From Magnetospirillum fulvum MGU-K5 (GTDB lineage Bacteria > Pseudomonadota > Alphaproteobacteria > Rhodospirillales > Magnetospirillaceae): a DNA stretch of 64,000 nt. The stretch is taken from contig NZ_AQPH01000001.1 of the NCBI RefSeq assembly GCF_000442515.1, forward strand, positions 1 to 64,000, in the 5' to 3' direction. The notes under the pieces were generated by a model that made no database searches, was not told the origin of the DNA, and saw only the letters and a program-made list of their open reading frames with translations. This document shows, piece after piece, positions 38,992 to 47,143 of this stretch; the stretch's first letter is position 1; each line of letters opens with the position of its first letter. A program made the position numbers and the translations under genes.

Positions 38992-40827
38992 ATGATCGAG
39001 TCCATGAACGTCGCCATCCTCATCGTTGCGGGGCTGGTGTCGCTCAGCATCTTCTCCAGCCTGCTCAGTACCCGCATCGGCGCTCCCTTATTGCTGGTGT
39101 TTCTCACCGTCGGATTGCTAGCCGGGGAAGACGGTTTGGGGCATCTTCGTTTCGATGATGCCCGTGCCGCCTATCTGATCGGGAGTGTCGCCCTGGCGGT
39201 GATTCTGTTCGATTCCGGGTTTCATACCGGCATCAAGGCCTTTCGCGCCGCCGCCTTTCCCGCTTTGACCTTGGCCAGCCTGGGCGTTCTGATCACCACC
39301 ACGGTGGTGGCCATACCGACCCATTATTTGTTGGGGATGGGGTGGGTTGAATCCGCCTTGCTCGGCTCCATCGTCAGTTCGACCGACGCGGCGGCGGTGT
39401 TCTTCCTGCTGCGGGTGGGCGGGCTGAACCTGCGCGATCGCGTCCGCTCGACCCTCGAAGTCGAATCCGGCAGCAACGACCCGATGGCGATCTTCCTTAC
39501 CTTGTCCCTGGTCGGTTTGTTGGCGGGACATCATGCGGTGTCGGGCTGGGCCGGCCTTACCATCCTGTCGGAATTTGCCACCCAGTTCGGCGTTGGCGCG
39601 CTGGCCGGGATGGCTGGCGGCGGGATGATCGTGTTCGCGGTCAACCGGATGGGGTTTGAGCGCGGGCTGCAACCCCTGGCCGCGATCAGTCTGGCGATGG
39701 TGGTGTTTGCCGCAACCGGGGTGATGCAGGGCAGCGGTTTCCTCGCGGTCTATATCGCCGGGCTGATCGCCGGAAACGCTCGGATTTCCGCCCCCGAAAC
39801 GATGCGGCGGTTTCAGGAAGGGCTGACCTGGCTGGCCCAGATCGTGATGTTCCTGACTTTGGGCTTGCTGGCGACCCCATCGCAATTTGCGCCCTATATT
39901 CCGGGGGCTTTGGCGGTCGCGGTGGTACTGATGTTCATCGCCCGGCCGTTGGCGGTGTGGCTGTGTCTGCTGCCCTTTGGCTTTAAGCGCAATGACACCT
40001 CGTTCATCGCCTGGGTCGGATTGCGCGGCTCGGTGTCTGTGCTGTTGTCGATCGTGCCGATGGTGGCCGGGCTCAGCCATGGCCGCGATTACTTCATCGT
40101 GACCTTCCTGGTCGTGCTGGTCAGTCTGGCGTTGCAGGGGTGGACCATCGCTCCGGTCGCTCGCTTCCTCGGTCAGGTCGTGCCGCGCCGGATCGGCCCG
40201 GTCGAACGCATGGAGCTGGAAGTTCCCGGAGCCCGCCACGAATTGGTCGGCTATCGCGTCGTGGCGGATTCGATGGTGGCGCGGGGGCAACGTCTGCCCC
40301 GCTGGGCCGAGCCCTCGTTGGTGGTGCGGGACGGCCGCTCATTCGGCGCTTTCGCCGTCGGGGCGTTGCGTCCCGGCGACACTGCCTATCTGTTCGCCCG
40401 GCCAGAGCGGGTTCCTCATCTTGACCGGATGTTCGCCAGCGCGGCTCCGGCGGCCGAGGCCGACCACCGCTTCTTCGGCGATTTCGGACTGGCTCCGACG
40501 ATCCAGATGAAGGAACTGGCGGTGTCCTATGGTCTGGATATTCCGCCCGAGGCGCAGAACCAGACCGCTTCGGAATGGCTGATCCGCCAGTTGGGCCATA
40601 CCCCCGGCGTCGGCGACCGTGTCGCCTTGGGCGATGTCGAGTTGATTGTCCGCTCGCTCGATTGGGACGACACCATCGCCGAGATCGGTCTGGCGGTGGA
40701 GCCGACCGCCGTCGATCGGCCGCGTCTGCCGCTTCTGTTCCAAAGCCCGGCCGAGATGATAGGAATGGTGCGCCGCCTGTTTCGTGGCCGGGCCAAGCCG
40801 CCAGTGATACCGCCAACGGTTGAATGA
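38992..40827 (+). CDS. nhaP2: NhaP2-type potassium/proton antiporter (CPA1 family)
   Basis: 611-aa inner-membrane antiporter. About 12 TM helices with the family motif SSTDAAAVFFLLR and LEVESGSNDPMA (ion-binding acidic residues), then a cytoplasmic TrkA-C/RCK_C-like domain (MELEVPGARHELVGYRV) and a CorC/HlyC-type domain (QTASEWLIRQLGHTPGVGDRV, LIVRSLD). This three-part layout is that of NhaP2/CvrA. ATG 38992 is used; an ATG at 39004 is also possible. Its TGA overlaps the next gene's ATG (ATGA). Confidence 0.92.
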   Translation: MIESMNVAILIVAGLVSLSIFSSLLSTRIGAPLLLVFLTVGLLAGEDGLGHLRFDDARAAYLIGSVALAVILFDSGFHTGIKAFRAAAFPALTLASLGVLITTTVVAIPTHYLLGMGWVESALLGSIVSSTDAAAVFFLLRVGGLNLRDRVRSTLEVESGSNDPMAIFLTLSLVGLLAGHHAVSGWAGLTILSEFATQFGVGALAGMAGGGMIVFAVNRMGFERGLQPLAAISLAMVVFAATGVMQGSGFLAVYIAGLIAGNARISAPETMRRFQEGLTWLAQIVMFLTLGLLATPSQFAPYIPGALAVAVVLMFIARPLAVWLCLLPFGFKRNDTSFIAWVGLRGSVSVLLSIVPMVAGLSHGRDYFIVTFLVVLVSLALQGWTIAPVARFLGQVVPRRIGPVERMELEVPGARHELVGYRVVADSMVARGQRLPRWAEPSLVVRDGRSFGAFAVGALRPGDTAYLFARPERVPHLDRMFASAAPAAEADHRFFGDFGLAPTIQMKELAVSYGLDIPPEAQNQTASEWLIRQLGHTPGVGDRVALGDVELIVRSLDWDDTIAEIGLAVEPTAVDRPRLPLLFQSPAEMIGMVRRLFRGRAKPPVIPPTVE

Positions 40828-41903
40828 GTGTGGAGGAGCCGTTGCGTCCGTGGGCTGTCCGAATCGGTGTGGTCCTGCTTCTGGCGATTGCCGGTGTCGG
40901 TGGTGGCTGGCTGTTGTCGTCGAAACCCGAGCCGGTTGTGCCGCCTGCTTCGGCACCTGCGGCTGATGTCGAGGCTCCGCCCGCTGCGGTCGAGCTGCCT
41001 CCGTCCGAGCCCGCCGAGGCACCGCCGCCTACCGAAGAGGCGTCAGTGTCCCCTCTGCCCCATACTCCGCAGGCGGCGTTTGCCCGGATTCAGACCGAGT
41101 TGAACCATGCCGCCGCTGGTCGCGATCTGACCTCGGTCGATTCCGACTCCGACCGTCTCGGGCTGGTGGCCGAAGCGTTGCGGCTGATTCTGTCTGGCGA
41201 CGGTGTCGGGGCCAACCGTACCCTTGATACGGTCGAAGCGACGATCGCGGCGCGGATTCCTTCGGAAGCAAAGATGGAAACCGACCCCGCCCAGGTCGAG
41301 CGGCAGGAATGGTTGGTCAGCTACTTTGAGCTGTTGCCCGCTCCTCGCCGGAAAAGCGGCGATGCCGCCGTCACCGCCGCCTTTGTCCGTCTCACCCTGG
41401 TCCTGCGCAAGGTTGATGCGGTTCTGTTGGCGGGGATGCTGCCGCGGCTTAGCGATTACGATCTGGTGGCGCGGCGTGCGATGTCGGGGCCCTCGGCGTT
41501 CGACGGTCGCGGGCTGAAGCTGCCTTGTCGTCTTGCCGCGACCCAGCGGTCCCGTCTGGAAATTGCGGCAAGGACTTTGCGCCAACTTGCCGGGCCGTTG
41601 ACCGATTGCCCGGTCGTGGCGGCACGAGCGACCGATTTTGCGGCGTTGGAACGCTTTGCCCGCGATCCGGTCCAGGGCCTCGCCACGATGGCATCGCACA
41701 AGCCGGTGCGGCCGGGAGCGTTCGCCACTCCGCTGATCAAGGCTGCAGCCAGCGGTAGTCTGGCCGAGATCGAAGCGGCGTTGCAGGGCGGGGGCGATCC
41801 CCTGCGTGCCGATGGGCGGGGCCTGACCGCGTTCCACTATCTGGCGGCGAACCGCACCCTGTCCGCCGCCGACCGGGCGCGGGCGGTGGCTCTGCTGTTT
41901 TAG
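40824..41903 (+). CDS. Membrane-anchored protein with C-terminal ankyrin-like repeats
   Basis: 359 aa. One N-terminal TM (IGVVLLLAIAGVGGGWLL), a Pro/Ala/Glu-rich linker (residues about 33-75), a helical region of unknown type, and an ankyrin-like end (TPLIKAAASGSLAEIEAAL, GGGDPLRADGRGLTAFHYLA). The last repeat stops soon after (ARAVALLF), so the array is short. Translation is coupled to the antiporter (ATGA). Ankyrin suggests a protein-binding role; the partner is unknown. Confidence 0.7.
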   Translation: MSVEEPLRPWAVRIGVVLLLAIAGVGGGWLLSSKPEPVVPPASAPAADVEAPPAAVELPPSEPAEAPPPTEEASVSPLPHTPQAAFARIQTELNHAAAGRDLTSVDSDSDRLGLVAEALRLILSGDGVGANRTLDTVEATIAARIPSEAKMETDPAQVERQEWLVSYFELLPAPRRKSGDAAVTAAFVRLTLVLRKVDAVLLAGMLPRLSDYDLVARRAMSGPSAFDGRGLKLPCRLAATQRSRLEIAARTLRQLAGPLTDCPVVAARATDFAALERFARDPVQGLATMASHKPVRPGAFATPLIKAAASGSLAEIEAALQGGGDPLRADGRGLTAFHYLAANRTLSAADRARAVALLF

Positions 41904-41934
41904 AGCGGATTTCGATAGACCGAAATCCGCTCTA
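41901..41934. terminator. Hairpin containing the stop codons of both convergent genes
   Basis: Perfect 14-bp inverted repeat TAGAGCGGATTTCG / CGAAATCCGCTCTA with a 6-nt loop (ATAGAC). The first three bases are the TAG of the ankyrin gene; the last three are, on the minus strand, the TAG of the MFS gene. There is no T tract. Confidence 0.8.
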
Positions 41935-43212
41935 CGGCGCGGCGTCTTTCGGGACCGTCAGCAGGACGAGGCCTCCCCCCAGTACCAGCAAAATCGAGAT
42001 CGCGTACAAGGCCGCAGACGGATCGGACGAAAGGGCACGGATCCAGATCGCGATGTTGGGGCCGACATAGCCCCCCAGATTGCCGACGGAATTGATGAAG
42101 CCGATTCCGGCGGCGGCAGCGGTTCCGGTCAGGAACGCGGTGGGAATCGGCCAGAACAACGGTAACGAGCCGATGATTCCCAGCGCGCCAACCGACAGGA
42201 ATAGCGTGGCGAGGACAGGGGAATCGGCGTAAAGCCCGCTGAGCGTCAATCCGGCCGCGCCGGTCGTGACGGTCAGGACGAAATGTAGGCGGCGTTCTCC
42301 CCGGCGGTCGGAATGGCGGCAGATCAGCAGCATCCCCAATGTTGCCACGCCATAGGGAATCGCCGACACCAGCCCGATATCCCAATAGCTGCGCACTCCG
42401 AACGAATGAACGATGGTCGGCAGCCAGAAGGCGACGCCGTAAAGGCCGATCGTCAGGGTGAAATAGACGGCGCAAAGGGCATAGACCTTGCCGGATTTGA
42501 AGACGTCGATCAGCCTGCGTTGCGGTTTTTTCGCCTCTTCCCCGTCGAGATTGTCCGCCAGGATTGCTTTTTCCGAAGCGGTCAGCCATTTCGCCTCGGC
42601 AATCGAACTGTCGAGGTAAAACAGAACCCAGATGCCGACGAGGATCGAGGGAATCCCCTCGACCAGAAACAGCCATTGCCATCCGGCCAGTCCGGCACGT
42701 CCCGACAGGGAATCCATCACTAAACCAGAGATCGGGTTGCCGATCACTCCGGCCAGCGGAACCGCCGCCATGAACCACGCGGTCCGGCTGGCGCGTCGGC
42801 GTGAGGGATACCACAGGGTCAGATAGAAAATGATGCCGGGGAAGAACCCGGCCTCGGCAACGCCCAGCAGAAAGCGCATCACCAGATAGACCGTCTCATC
42901 GGTCACGACCATCATCGCTGCGGAGACAACGCCCCAACTCATCATGATGCGGGCGATCCAGCGTCTGGCACCAAAACGATGCAGGGCCAGGTTGCTGGGG
43001 ACCTCGAAAAAGAAATACCCGAGAAAGAAAATCCCCGCGCCGAAGGCATAGGCTGCGTCGCTGAGGCCCAGATCGGCCGACATCTGCAATTTGGCGAAGC
43101 CGACATTGACCCGGTCGAGATAGGCCAGGATGTAGCAAAGAAACAGGAACGGCAGAATGCGGAGATCGACCTTACGATAGGCCGCCGCAACGTCTTGGGC
43201 GCTGGCTGTCAC
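41932..43212 (-). CDS. MFS transporter, anion:cation symporter (ACS) type
   Basis: About 426 aa with 12 TM helices. The N-terminus KVDLRILPFLFLCYILAYL and DRVNVGFAKLQMSADLGLS is typical of the ACS family (tartrate, galactarate, phthalate and similar organic anions); FLLGVAEAGFFPGIIFYLT is another family mark. The start is uncertain: the frame stays open to ATG 43359, but family alignment favours GTG 43212, (M)TASAQDVAAAYRKVD. The substrate is unknown. Confidence 0.85.
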   Translation of the reverse strand: MTASAQDVAAAYRKVDLRILPFLFLCYILAYLDRVNVGFAKLQMSADLGLSDAAYAFGAGIFFLGYFFFEVPSNLALHRFGARRWIARIMMSWGVVSAAMMVVTDETVYLVMRFLLGVAEAGFFPGIIFYLTLWYPSRRRASRTAWFMAAVPLAGVIGNPISGLVMDSLSGRAGLAGWQWLFLVEGIPSILVGIWVLFYLDSSIAEAKWLTASEKAILADNLDGEEAKKPQRRLIDVFKSGKVYALCAVYFTLTIGLYGVAFWLPTIVHSFGVRSYWDIGLVSAIPYGVATLGMLLICRHSDRRGERRLHFVLTVTTGAAGLTLSGLYADSPVLATLFLSVGALGIIGSLPLFWPIPTAFLTGTAAAAGIGFINSVGNLGGYVGPNIAIWIRALSSDPSAALYAISILLVLGGGLVLLTVPKDAAP

Positions 43213-43396
43213 GATATCGCTTTCACTTCGGGGCGGCCGGACGAAAACGGGACCTTGGGCTGACGCACATCCATGGCCTGTCTTTCGTCGGCGAACTGAT
43301 CCGGCAAGTATCCATGTCTTCCCGGCCGAGGCAACCAGGACTTCCACGGACATGAACACGTCAGGAAAAGCGATGGGCGGGTACGGATCGCTAGCA

Positions 43397-43430
43397 AAAG
43401 GGATTCCCCCCGCTTAAACCGGGGGGAATC
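43397..43430 (-). terminator. Rho-independent terminator after chemoreceptor gene
   Basis: Perfect 11-bp stem GATTCCCCCCG / CGGGGGGAATC (43402-43412 and 43420-43430) with a 7-nt loop, followed on the minus strand by CCTTTT. It lies downstream of the chemoreceptor stop codon. Confidence 0.85.
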
Positions 43431-43458
43431 GTTAACAGATGGCAATACGCAAAAAGGT

Positions 43459-45150
43459 CTAGGCGCTTTTCACGCCGCTTAAGAAACTATCGACCACGCG
43501 CTTCAAATCATTGCTCTGGCTCATCAGGGACTTCGACGAGATCAGAACCTGTCTAGCACCGTCTCCGGTCTGGTTGGCAATTTCGCTGACCCCGCCAATA
43601 GTGTTCGAAACTTCCTGTGTTCCGATGGCTGCCTGCTGGACGTTGCGAGCAATTTCATTGGTTGCGGCGGATTGTTCCTCGACGGCCGAAGCGATTGTCG
43701 TGGCGATCTGATTGATCTCCTCGATCCGCTCGACGATCAGAACGATGGCTTTTACGGTGTTGTCAGTTGCGCTTTGCACGGCTCCGACCTGATTGGCGAT
43801 TTCTTCTGTCGCGCGGGCGGTTTGGTTGGCGAGGTGTTTGACTTCGCCAGCAACCACGGCGAAGCCCTTCCCCGCTTCGCCAGCCCGTGCCGCTTCGATT
43901 GTGGCATTTAAAGCCAGCAGATTGGTTTGAGACGCTATATCGTTGATCAGGTCAACCACGGCACTGATTCTGCCCGAGGATTCGGCCAGACTTTGAACCA
44001 GAGCACTGGTCTGGCGTGCCTGATCGGCGGTGGCGTTCGAAACCCGAGAGGATTGCTCCATCTGGCGTCCGATCTCGGTGATTGAGGCAGACAGTTCTTC
44101 GGCCGCGCTTGCAACTGTCTGGACGCTGGCTGACGCCTGTTCCGTTGCGGCGGCGACAGCCGTGACTTGGCGGTGGGATTGTTCGGCGCTGGCGGACAGC
44201 ATCTGGGCCGTGGCTTCCATATCGTGGCAGGCCGAGACGACAACCTCGATCACGTTACCGACGGAGCGATCGAAGGTGCCGGTCATCTCCTCGATCACTT
44301 TTGTCCGGCGTTCGCGGGATTCGCGCTGGTGTTCTTGCTGGGTACGCATTTCATCGGCTTGGCGGGCATTGTCGCGGAATACCAACGCCGCCCGGGCGAT
44401 GTCGCCGATTTCATCGCGGCGTGCGGTGCCGTCGATCTCGCAGTTCAGGTTGCCCGCCGTTAATTGCTTCAAGACATCAATGATCCTTACGATCGGCTGC
44501 ACGAGGCTTTTACTTGAAATCAGCATTCCGGCGACGACGCCGAGGACGATGCCGCCCAAGGTGGCGGTGATCATGATGATGCCCAGAGTTCTGGCCATCG
44601 ACGCAGCGTCATCGGCAACGGCCGTTCCATCCGCGTCGAACGAATCAACGACCGCGCGCATGTGCTGGATCAGTGGTGTGGCCTGGGCGCGTGACGCCCG
44701 GACGATTTCATAGATCGCCTGCTGCTGGGGGTCGAGGACACGATCTTTCTGCGCCAGCGCCGCGCTTTCCGTTTTGCGGGCATGTGCGTAATAATCGGTG
44801 AAGGCGGCCCGGATTTCTTCCAGGTCCTTCCGGGAAGAGGGAGGGGCCAAAGACAGAAGCTTATCGAGGCTGGTCTGGACAGATTCAGCCGATTCTCTGA
44901 GGAATTTGGAGGCATCATCGACTTCGGCCGGGTTGGCGGCCATGCGGTATTCCGCCCGGTTCATGATGAGCAGATTCTGATTGAGCCGTCCCCCAAGCTT
45001 GACCAGATCGCCATAGGCGTCGATCCGTCGCGCGGCAGCGCTCATTTCCTGCAAGCTGTAGTAGCCAAGGGCGCTGATCGCGACCATGACGCAGGAGAGG
45101 ATGGCGATAACGATCCCAATCTTATGGGAAATCTGGACATTGGCGAGCAT
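43459..45150 (-). CDS. Methyl-accepting chemotaxis protein with four-helix-bundle sensor
   Basis: 563-aa chemoreceptor. TM1 ([21 protein letters not shown]), a short helical periplasmic domain of about 150 residues of the 4HB type with a conserved Arg-rich start ([21 protein letters not shown] split across helices), TM2 ([21 protein letters not shown]), HAMP, and a signalling tip [20 protein letters not shown]. Start ATG 45150 follows AGGTG; earlier in-frame starts give a non-homologous N-terminus. It is distinct from the Cache-type receptor at 13187. Confidence 0.92.
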   Translation of the reverse strand: MLANVQISHKIGIVIAILSCVMVAISALGYYSLQEMSAAARRIDAYGDLVKLGGRLNQNLLIMNRAEYRMAANPAEVDDASKFLRESAESVQTSLDKLLSLAPPSSRKDLEEIRAAFTDYYAHARKTESAALAQKDRVLDPQQQAIYEIVRASRAQATPLIQHMRAVVDSFDADGTAVADDAASMARTLGIIMITATLGGIVLGVVAGMLISSKSLVQPIVRIIDVLKQLTAGNLNCEIDGTARRDEIGDIARAALVFRDNARQADEMRTQQEHQRESRERRTKVIEEMTGTFDRSVGNVIEVVVSACHDMEATAQMLSASAEQSHRQVTAVAAATEQASASVQTVASAAEELSASITEIGRQMEQSSRVSNATADQARQTSALVQSLAESSGRISAVVDLINDIASQTNLLALNATIEAARAGEAGKGFAVVAGEVKHLANQTARATEEIANQVGAVQSATDNTVKAIVLIVERIEEINQIATTIASAVEEQSAATNEIARNVQQAAIGTQEVSNTIGGVSEIANQTGDGARQVLISSKSLMSQSNDLKRVVDSFLSGVKSA

Positions 45151-45491
45151 GTGACACCTGTCGAAGATGCGAACCATACATACGACGGTCATATTGTCGC
45201 GACTAAAAGGATATTCAAGAACGTCTTTCGGCGGATAGAAGCAATGTGGCTTCAATCGGTGTCTACGCACGCCGCCGGATCACCAGAATCGGTGTTGCGA
45301 TCTCGTCCGAGCAAAGGCGATCAGTGATCCGCGCCGATGAGGCGGTTTGGGAAGGGAGGCAATAACGATCGACACAGCCCGAGGAATGAAGTGACCCGGG
45401 GCGGTCAATTCTATGTTCGGCGTGGCATATGCGATCGCGAGACTTTCGCTAAGTCACTGATCTACAATGTAGAGTCAGGACTTAGGGAAAG
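45151..45491. other. 341-bp region between chemoreceptor and tRNA-Ser fragment
   Basis: Holds the chemoreceptor promoter. No gene is convincing. At 45451-45484 is a long imperfect dyad, AAGTCACTGATCTACA / TGTAGAGTCAGGACTT, whose centre TCTACA-A-TGTAGA is perfect. On the minus strand it lies just after the tRNA-Ser 3' end, where a tRNA terminator is expected. Confidence 0.5.
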
Positions 45492-45556
45492 TGGCGGAGG
45501 GGGCGGGATTCGAACCCGCGCTAGGGTTTGACACCCTAGGACGGTTTAGCAAACCA
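45492..45556 (-). other. 3' fragment of tRNA-Ser(GCU): prophage attachment site
   Basis: On the minus strand the sequence holds the anticodon loop TTGCTAA (anticodon GCT at 45548-45550), the 3' anticodon stem, a long variable arm (CCTAGGG...CCCTAG), the T arm GCGGGTTCGAATCCCGC, the acceptor strand CCCCTCC, G and CCA. The matching 5' acceptor GGAGGGG and the D arm are missing upstream; they are replaced by unrelated sequence. This is the usual scar of a phage that integrated into the tRNA anticodon/3' half. The phage genes begin on the 5' side of the fragment. Confidence 0.85.
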
Positions 45557-45682
45557 ACCCAACAAGCCGCAAGATGGCCTCGCGATCCGCCAACTTCTTG
45601 AATTCATAAATAAATTTACCGCGCACCACACGCTAACAGCGCAGAAGACGCCGGTTTGCCCGACACGTTGGGTCGGCACAAA

Positions 45683-46204
45683 TTACTTCACCGGTCCCGC
45701 CTTGGACAGCAGCACCGCTGCCTTGTCCGCACCGCTCGACGATCCGAAATAGTAGGCCACCACCTGCTCGGCCTTGGCCGACACGTAGCCGACCAGCGAT
45801 CCCGCGAACGCGGCGGCGGCGGCATCCATGCCGGACAGGCCCCAGCCCAGGACGTAGGCCACGGTCCCGAAGAACCCTCCGACGATGACGAAGGCCAGCA
45901 CCTTGGGCGTCCAGTCCTTGGCGTCCACCTCGCGCTTGCGGGCGCTGTCGCGGTCCCCCGCCGCGATCCGCTCCAGGTCGATATCAAGTTCGCGCATTTT
46001 CACAGCGAAATCCTGATCGGCCTTTTTCAGCGCCAGCAGTTGCTCGGGCGTGGCGCTGGTGACGGCGGCCGCCACGCTGTCTTCGCTGTCATCGCCCAGG
46101 CCGAACGCCCTGGCAATGGCCTTGGTGGCAAGGCCAGACAGCGGACCACCCAAAGCAGTGGCGATGCTCGGCGCCACCGTGCCGACGATCTTCTTCCAGT
46201 CCAT
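45683..46204 (-). CDS. Holin family protein (3TM GTA-type)
   Basis: 173 aa. The N-terminus MDWKKIVGTVAPSIATALGG and a charged helix are followed by two or three TM segments (VLAFVIVGGFFGTVAYVLGW, AAAAAFAGSLVGYVSAKAEQ). This matches the holin type shared with gene transfer agents. Its ATG overlaps the endolysin stop codon (TAATG), so both are one lysis cassette. It is the last phage gene before the attachment site. Confidence 0.78.
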   Translation of the reverse strand: MDWKKIVGTVAPSIATALGGPLSGLATKAIARAFGLGDDSEDSVAAAVTSATPEQLLALKKADQDFAVKMRELDIDLERIAAGDRDSARKREVDAKDWTPKVLAFVIVGGFFGTVAYVLGWGLSGMDAAAAAFAGSLVGYVSAKAEQVVAYYFGSSSGADKAAVLLSKAGPVK

Positions 46205-46668
46205 TACGCAATCCTCCGGTTGGTGTCGAGGTCGAGGGCCAAGGCGACGCCGCGATTAATATCGGCGTCCGAGATCAGCGCCGCCGCCTGAGCGCCGTTC
46301 TCGTGACGGATGATCGCCCGCACCAGGGCGGTCATCACCAGGGCAGGCAGAGGGGCGGGCAGGGGATCGTCCGGGCCGACCTCGGCCGCACGGGCGACGG
46401 CGGCGACATAGGCCCCGGTGTCGTTCTCGTTCGGCGGTGCCCATCGCGTGATGAGGCCGCGCACGGTGTCGAGGCCGTATTTGCGGCGGTAAGTCCCCAG
46501 CAATTTCCCAACGGCGCGGATGCCGTGAGCCATGCTGTCGAAGCGGCAGAAGCGGGGAGAGGAGACGCCTTGTTCGACACCCAGGCACCCGACGAAGCCT
46601 TTGGTGCCGGGTCCATAGTCGATGTTGCCAGGGTTGTTGTTGCGGATACCGCGCGGGATCGTGGACAT
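46204..46668 (-). CDS. Phage endolysin / P5-like structural lysozyme-type protein
   Basis: 154 aa starting STIPRGIRNNNPGNIDYG, an N-terminus shared by many phage cell-wall-degrading or virion-associated lytic proteins; FCRFDSMAHGIRAVGKLLGTY continues the family pattern. No signal peptide. ATG 46668 follows GGGAGGG. Position between two membrane proteins supports a role in lysis; catalytic residues cannot be assigned with certainty. Confidence 0.75.
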   Translation of the reverse strand: MSTIPRGIRNNNPGNIDYGPGTKGFVGCLGVEQGVSSPRFCRFDSMAHGIRAVGKLLGTYRRKYGLDTVRGLITRWAPPNENDTGAYVAAVARAAEVGPDDPLPAPLPALVMTALVRAIIRHENGAQAAALISDADINRGVALALDLDTNRRIA

Positions 46669-46670
46669 GG

Positions 46671-46847
46671 TCAGCCCTCCCCGGCAGTGTTGGACCGCGC
46701 CGCCCGATGCCAACGCCACACCAGGAAGGCGAGGCCCATGGAGAGCGATACGAACGACAAGACGACGTTGATGGTGGACAGCACCGGCACCCACGCGGGC
46801 GCGGTCAGGGCGGCGACGATGGAAGCGTTATCGATTCGCTCAGGCAT
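46671..46847 (-). CDS. Small membrane protein of the lysis cassette
   Basis: 58 aa from ATG 46847 (AAAGGA site) with one TM helix (VLSTINVVLSFVSLSMGLAFLVW) and a basic tail (RWHRAARS). Its stop lies 2 bp before the endolysin start. Could be a pinholin or antiholin; the function is inferred from size and place only. Confidence 0.6.
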   Translation of the reverse strand: MPERIDNASIVAALTAPAWVPVLSTINVVLSFVSLSMGLAFLVWRWHRAARSNTAGEG

Positions 46848-46871
46848 TGGAAATCCTTTCAATCGGCCATG

Positions 46872-46901
46872 AAAAAACCGCCTCCGGGAGCCGGGGCGGT
46901 T
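46872..46901 (-). terminator. Rho-independent terminator within the phage late genes
   Basis: On the minus strand AACCGCC pairs with GGCGGTT and the inner CCGG/CCGG extends the stem, followed by TTTT. It separates the tail-fibre region from the lysis cassette. Confidence 0.85.
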
Positions 46902-46929
46902 GGCGAACGTTTGTGATTGGGCGCGATGG

Positions 46930-47139
46930 TTAGACGGTGGGTTTGGGGATCGCCGATTTGATCATCTCGACCTCGGCATCATATCGGGCCAAGTCTCCGA
47001 GCCTGCCCTGGCGGGCATCCTGTTCGGCGGCTCGAACTGCGGTATCCGGCCACCGTGCCAAGATGATCTGGCGGCGACGCCCCGCCCAATTCCCGTCGTC
47101 CGGGATTTGAACCAATAGATCGGTAAGCCACTGCACCAT
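46930..47139 (-). CDS. Small hypothetical phage protein
   Basis: 69 aa, MVQWLTDLLVQIPDDGNWAG..., soluble and charged. ATG 47139 is 7 nt after GGAGTG, and the gene starts 4 bp after the tail-fibre stop. I do not recognise it; the place suggests a tail-fibre chaperone or adaptor but this is only a guess. Confidence 0.55.
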   Translation of the reverse strand: MVQWLTDLLVQIPDDGNWAGRRRQIILARWPDTAVRAAEQDARQGRLGDLARYDAEVEMIKSAIPKPTV

Positions 47140-47143
47140 AGTG

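Noticed and set aside
45337..45531. ORF of 64 aa reading through the tRNA-Ser fragment
   Set aside because: It runs across the T arm (GIRTRARV is the usual translation artefact of tRNA 3' ends) and has no convincing ribosome-binding site.
45492..45584. Complete tRNA-Ser gene
   Set aside because: The 5' acceptor strand and D arm that should pair with CCCCTCC are missing; only the 3' half fits.
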